64,000 nt of DNA from Streptomyces wuyuanensis (GTDB lineage Bacteria > Actinomycetota > Actinomycetes > Streptomycetales > Streptomycetaceae): the NCBI RefSeq assembly GCF_900103455.1, contig NZ_FNHI01000024.1:62001-126000 (forward strand), in the 5' to 3' direction. How positions within the stretch are numbered: position 1 is the first letter of the stretch; every line of letters begins with the position of its first letter. Below the pieces are notes generated by a model, which saw only the letters and a program-made list of their open reading frames with translations, was not told the DNA's origin and did not search any database. The translations under genes were made by a program, and so were the position numbers. Shown here in pieces: positions 60,447 through 64,000 of this stretch.

Positions 60447-61442
60447 ATGACGCGAACCGACAACAACGCCGTCGAGGTACGGGGCCTCGTCAAGCACTAC
60501 GGCGAGACCAGGGCGCTGGACGGGGTGGACCTCGATGTACGCGAGGGCACCGTCCTCGGTGTCCTCGGGCCCAACGGCGCCGGCAAGACCACCCTCGTCC
60601 GCTGCCTCTCCACCCTGATCACCCCGGACGCCGGACGTGCCACGGTCGCCGGCCACGACGTGGCGCGCCAGTCCCGGCAGCTCCGCCGGACGATCGGCCT
60701 CACCGGCCAGTACGCCTCGGTGGACGAGAAGCTGTCCGGCCGGGAGAACCTGTATCTGATCGGGCGGCTGCTCGACCTGACCCGCAAGGACGCCAGGCGC
60801 CGCGCCGACGAACTGCTGGAGCGCTTCTCGCTGACGGACGCCGCGAAGCGCCCGGCCGCCACCTACTCCGGCGGTATGCGCCGCCGGCTCGATCTCGCCG
60901 CCTCGATGATCGGGCGGCCCGCGGTCCTCTTCCTCGACGAGCCCACGACGGGCCTGGACCCGCGGACCCGCAACGAGGTGTGGGACGAGGTGCAGCGGAT
61001 GGTCGCCGAAGGGGTCACCGTCCTTCTCACCACCCAGTACATGGAGGAGGCCGAGCGGCTGGCGCACGAGCTGACGGTCATCGACCGGGGCCGGGTCATC
61101 GCCGAGGGCGGGGTCGCCGAACTGAAGGCGAAGGTCGGCGGTCGGACGCTGCGGATCCGCCCGGCCGACGCGGCGCACCTGTCGGCGATGGCCGCGGCCG
61201 TGCGCGAGGAGGGCCTCGACGGTGTCGCGGGCGTCCAGGCCGTCCCGGACGAGGGCGTGCTCCACGTCCCGATCCTGAGCGACGAGCAACTGACCGCCGT
61301 CGTGGGGCTGCTGGGCGCCCGGGGCTTCGCCGTATCCGACATCGGGACCGAGCTGCCCAGCCTGGACGAGGTGTTCCTGGCCATCACCGGCCGGCAGGCC
61401 GCGTCCGTCACCGACACGATCCCCCAGGAGGTCGCGGCATGA
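60447..61442 (+). CDS. ABC exporter ATP-binding protein, DrrA family
   Basis: This 331-residue ATPase energises an ABC-2-type exporter. It has Walker A LGPNGAGKTTLVR (~residue 42), signature YSGGMRRRLDLA, Walker B PAVLFLDEPTTGLDP and an H-loop-equivalent Gln (LLTTQYMEEAE). The C-terminal ~90 residues are the DrrA-type extension (RTLRIRPADA, LPSLDEVFLAITG). Homologues such as DrrA export anthracyclines, but the substrate here is unknown. The Shine-Dalgarno is weak (GGGACGGTTG). It overlaps the permease start by 4 bp (ATGA). The start lies 49 bp after a tandem repeat array. Confidence 0.93.
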   Translation: MTRTDNNAVEVRGLVKHYGETRALDGVDLDVREGTVLGVLGPNGAGKTTLVRCLSTLITPDAGRATVAGHDVARQSRQLRRTIGLTGQYASVDEKLSGRENLYLIGRLLDLTRKDARRRADELLERFSLTDAAKRPAATYSGGMRRRLDLAASMIGRPAVLFLDEPTTGLDPRTRNEVWDEVQRMVAEGVTVLLTTQYMEEAERLAHELTVIDRGRVIAEGGVAELKAKVGGRTLRIRPADAAHLSAMAAAVREEGLDGVAGVQAVPDEGVLHVPILSDEQLTAVVGLLGARGFAVSDIGTELPSLDEVFLAITGRQAASVTDTIPQEVAA

Positions 61443-62257
61443 GCGCCGCCACGTCAACCGCCCCCGCAACCGCCGACGACGACGGCCGGATCGGTCTGCG
61501 CGGCAATCTCCGGCACATAGGCGCGCTCGTCCGCCGCAATCTGCTGTGGATCCGGCAGGACCCGGAGTCGATGTTCGACGCCGTGCTGATGCCGATCGTC
61601 TTCACGCTGCTGTTCGTGTTCGTCTTCGGCGGCGCCATCGCCGGCAAGGGCAACCAGGACGCCTACGTCAACTACGTCGTGCCCGGACTGATGGCGATGA
61701 TGGGCATGAACATCGCCATGGGTGTCGGCACCGGCTTCAACCAGGACTTCCAGAGCGGGGTGATGGACCGCTTCCGGTCCCTGCCGATCGCCAGGTCGTC
61801 CGTGCTCATCGCCAAGATCGTCGTCGAGATCGGCCGGATGCTGGTCGCCACCGCCATCCTGCTGACGGTCGGTTTCCTGCTCGGTCTGTCCGTGAGCGAC
61901 GTCCCGGGTCTCCTGGCGGCGGTCGGACTGTCGATGGTCTTCGGCTCCTCGATCATGTGGATCTTCCTCACCATGGGCGTGACCATGAAGAACGCCCAGG
62001 CCATTCAGGGAATGGGGTTCCTGGTGCTGATGCCGCTGCAGTTCGGTTCCTCGATCTTCGCCCCGACCGGCTCCATGCCGGGCTGGCTGCAGACGTTCAC
62101 CGACCACAACCCGCTGTCGTCGCTGGCGGACGCGGCCCGCGGGCTGATGAACGGGGGGCCCGTCGCCCACGACGTGTGGGTGACGCTGATCTGGTCGGCG
62201 GTGATCACCGCGGTGATGGCCCCGGTGGCGATCAGGAGGTTCCGGACGAAGTCCTGA
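61439..62257 (+). CDS. ABC-2-type exporter permease, DrrB family
   Basis: This 272-residue membrane protein pairs with the upstream ATPase. After ~35 residues (RRNLLWIRQDPESMFDAVLMP) it has six helices, including MPIVFTLLFVFVFGGAIAG, YVVPGLMAMMGMNIAMG and ILLTVGFLLGLSVSDVPGLL. NPLSSLADAARGLM matches the family's C-terminal motif. Substrate unknown. The 3' end overlaps the converging AfsR-like gene by 26 bp. Confidence 0.93.
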   Translation: MSAATSTAPATADDDGRIGLRGNLRHIGALVRRNLLWIRQDPESMFDAVLMPIVFTLLFVFVFGGAIAGKGNQDAYVNYVVPGLMAMMGMNIAMGVGTGFNQDFQSGVMDRFRSLPIARSSVLIAKIVVEIGRMLVATAILLTVGFLLGLSVSDVPGLLAAVGLSMVFGSSIMWIFLTMGVTMKNAQAIQGMGFLVLMPLQFGSSIFAPTGSMPGWLQTFTDHNPLSSLADAARGLMNGGPVAHDVWVTLIWSAVITAVMAPVAIRRFRTKS

Positions 62258-64000
62258 ACTGCCGGCTCCGGTCGTGCACGAGGGCGGTGGCCTCCTCCAG
62301 GGTGAGGGCGCGGCCCTCGGCACGCCGGGCGGCGAACGCCGCGTCGCCGAGCAGGGCGCGGACGACCCGCTCCGTGCGGTCGCGGTTCTCCCGCTCCAGG
62401 GCGCTCACGGCGACGTGCCCGGCCGGCTTCACGTGCTCGTACGCACCGAGCAGCCGTGCGGCGTCGTGTGCCGGCTCCGGGCCGAGTCCCGCCAGCGCCT
62501 CGGCCGCGGTGAGCAGTTGGATCGCGGGCATGTGCGGCGCGACCATGGCCGACAGCGGGGTCAGGGCACGCTCCAGTGCCTGGCGCACGTGGACCAGGGC
62601 GTCCTCGTACCGGCCCTCCAGGCAGTCGAGCCAGGCGACTCCGCCCAGCCGGAGGCCGTCGAAGAGCGCCAGGGCCGGCGCCGCGAACTCCCGTGCCAGC
62701 AGGTCGAACTGCTCGCGGGCCTCCCGGACACGGCCCCTGCGGCCCAGGCTCAGGGCCAGGATGAGCCGCGCGGCGGGCACGACCTCGACCGTCGCGCCGT
62801 CGCCGGCGCCGGCGAGGACGTCCCTGAGGATCTCCTCGGCCTCCTCGCCCCGGTCGAGTTCGTCCAGGACGCCGGCGAGCCGGGCGCGCAGGATCGGCAC
62901 CTGACCGCGGGCGCCCAGCCGCTCGGCGCGGTCGATGGCCTCGGTGAAGTCGTCGGCGGCGAGCTCGAACTCGCCCCGCCGCTCCCGCGCCTCACCGCGC
63001 GCCGAGAGCGCCTCCGCCGCGCCCCACAGGTCCCCGAGCCCTTCGAAGATCTCCAGGCTGCGGTCCGCGTCGGCGCTCGCGTCACCGGCCCATTCGGTGC
63101 GGTTGGCCAGGACGTTGGCGCGCATCTGGAGCGCGGCGGCGAGCGACCAGGTGTCACCGGACGCCTCGCAGCCGCTCACGGTCTCGTCCAGGACGTCGCG
63201 CAGCCGCTCGGCGTCCCCGACGAGCACCAGGGCGAAGAACCAGAGGCTGCCGGGGAACCGGCAGGTCTGCGGCAGCCCGGGCCGGTAGACCTCGGCGACC
63301 CGGCCGAGCCACGCCAGCTGCTCCGGGGTCGTCCAGTCCTCCATCCCGTGCTCCATGCTGGCCATCGCGATCAGCCGCACCCCGCGCCGCGCCTCCAGCC
63401 GCAGGGCGGGCTCCAGCGGCGGGGCGGCCCCGGTGACCGGGGTGTGCAGGGGCGGGGCGGGGGCGGCGGGCGGGGCGAACGGGTCGGGGCCGAGGGCGGC
63501 GACGGCCTGCGCCCAGTGCCGCGCGTCGGCCCGCATGTTGCGCATCTGCCAGTACCAGGCCAGGGACAGCACCAGGCACAGGGACTCGTCCTCGTCGGAT
63601 GCGGCGACCGCCCGGCGCAGAGCGGTGCGCAGATTCTCGTACTCGCGCTCCAGCCGGGCGACGGCGGCGTTCTGCTCACGGCCGCGGAGCAACGGCTCCG
63701 TGCGGCGGGCGAGTTCGCGGTAGTGCGTGAGATGGGCCCGCTCGGCGTCCGCGCGGTCACCGGCCGCGTCGAGTTGTTCGGCTGCGTACTCGCCGACGGT
63801 CTCCAGCAGCCGGTAGCGCATCCCGCCGTCCGCCGAGGGCTCCGCCATGACCAGCGACTTGTCGACGAGCGCGCCGAGGACGGTGAGTACGTCCCGGGCG
63901 TCCACCGGGGTGCCGGGGGCGCCGCCGGACGCCGGCGCAGCGGAGCCCGAGGCGGGCGGGGCGGAGGCTGCCCCACCGGAGGCGGCCCGCGGATCGGCGG
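62232..64000 (-). CDS. AfsR/NB-ARC-type regulator with TPR-like C-terminus (5' part missing)
   Basis: The frame runs open from the window edge to a stop at 62232, giving the C-terminal ~590 residues of a larger protein. It starts in a Gly/Ala/Pro/Ser linker, followed by VLTVLGALVDKSLVMAE and YRLLETVGEYAAEQL. This is the usual end of the NB-ARC ATPase and winged-helix part of AfsR/SARP- and LuxR-type signal-transduction ATPases. About 500 residues of TPR-like helical repeats follow (LWGAAEALSARGEARERRG is one). The DNA-binding or BTAD part would lie beyond the window. It is likely a regulator responding to a nucleotide and protein or small ligand; target unknown. Confidence 0.82.
   Translation of the reverse strand, partial: ADPRAASGGAASAPPASGSAAPASGGAPGTPVDARDVLTVLGALVDKSLVMAEPSADGGMRYRLLETVGEYAAEQLDAAGDRADAERAHLTHYRELARRTEPLLRGREQNAAVARLEREYENLRTALRRAVAASDEDESLCLVLSLAWYWQMRNMRADARHWAQAVAALGPDPFAPPAAPAPPLHTPVTGAAPPLEPALRLEARRGVRLIAMASMEHGMEDWTTPEQLAWLGRVAEVYRPGLPQTCRFPGSLWFFALVLVGDAERLRDVLDETVSGCEASGDTWSLAAALQMRANVLANRTEWAGDASADADRSLEIFEGLGDLWGAAEALSARGEARERRGEFELAADDFTEAIDRAERLGARGQVPILRARLAGVLDELDRGEEAEEILRDVLAGAGDGATVEVVPAARLILALSLGRRGRVREAREQFDLLAREFAAPALALFDGLRLGGVAWLDCLEGRYEDALVHVRQALERALTPLSAMVAPHMPAIQLLTAAEALAGLGPEPAHDAARLLGAYEHVKPAGHVAVSALERENRDRTERVVRALLGDAAFAARRAEGRALTLEEATALVHDRSRQFRTSSGTS

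Overview
The window is a stretch of actinobacterial chromosome and almost certainly comes from a Streptomyces or a close relative. GC content is very high, third codon positions are dominated by G and C, GTG starts are common, most operons are coupled by ATGA or GTGA overlaps, and GC-rich hairpins without long T tracts close most genes. The order glnII - amylopullulanase/amylase - mal transport genes - glnE - nadE - glnA2 - panB follows, as far as I remember it, the core order of Streptomyces coelicolor around SCO2210-SCO2256. I see no tRNA, rRNA, CRISPR array, insertion sequence or prophage.

Layout. 0-11.5 kb: an ArsC-like reductase, a secreted protein with two double-psi-barrel-like repeats, a Gfo/Idh oxidoreductase, glnII with a GlnR-box-like element, an orphan winged-helix regulator, a His-rich PepSY membrane protein with a His-rich membrane partner, a short-chain epimerase-like protein, a secreted DUF1996 protein and a lipoprotein. 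11.6-17.7 kb: a protein tyrosine phosphatase, a membrane-anchored protein with a sigma-factor-like cytoplasmic part, a ferritin-like diiron protein coupled to a ferredoxin-type reductase, a small membrane protein and a TetR regulator.

17.7-34.2 kb is a starch/maltodextrin locus. A secreted 1775-residue amylopullulanase and a secreted alpha-amylase cut polymers outside the cell. MalE, MalF and MalG import the oligosaccharides; no ATPase gene is present, so a shared MsiK-type ATPase elsewhere is expected. Two GH13 alpha-glucosidases hydrolyse the sugars inside. Two LacI-family regulators with the same recognition helix probably act on TTGC/GCAA operators in front of malE, the second glucosidase and the amylase. 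The two glucosidase-LacI pairs lie in opposite orientation on either side of malEFG and share a 224-bp stretch with no mismatch, a sign of recent gene conversion.

34.3-48.6 kb: a PAP2 membrane enzyme, glnE (the adenylyltransferase that controls glutamine synthetase I), a secreted PIG-L deacetylase, a flavin-type oxidoreductase, three tandem VOC/glyoxalase paralogues, a GS-I-like gene that matches glnA2, a DUF6153-like/DUF3105/DUF305 surface group, a DUF5990 protein and a CBS-pair protein. 48.6-64 kb: an alpha/beta hydrolase coupled to a DUF998 membrane protein, a multicopper oxidase, nadE, two MFS exporters (one coupled to its own TetR repressor, with a perfect operator), an endonuclease/exonuclease/phosphatase-fold membrane protein, panB, a two-gene DrrAB-type ABC exporter, and the C-terminal part of an AfsR/NB-ARC-type regulator cut by the window edge.

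The main observations are the mirror-image maltose module with its 224-bp identical inverted repeat, the diiron-reductase pair, the membrane-tethered sigma-like protein, a heptamer array upstream of glnII, an 11-bp tandem array before the ABC exporter, and several genes whose -10 box position predicts leaderless mRNAs.
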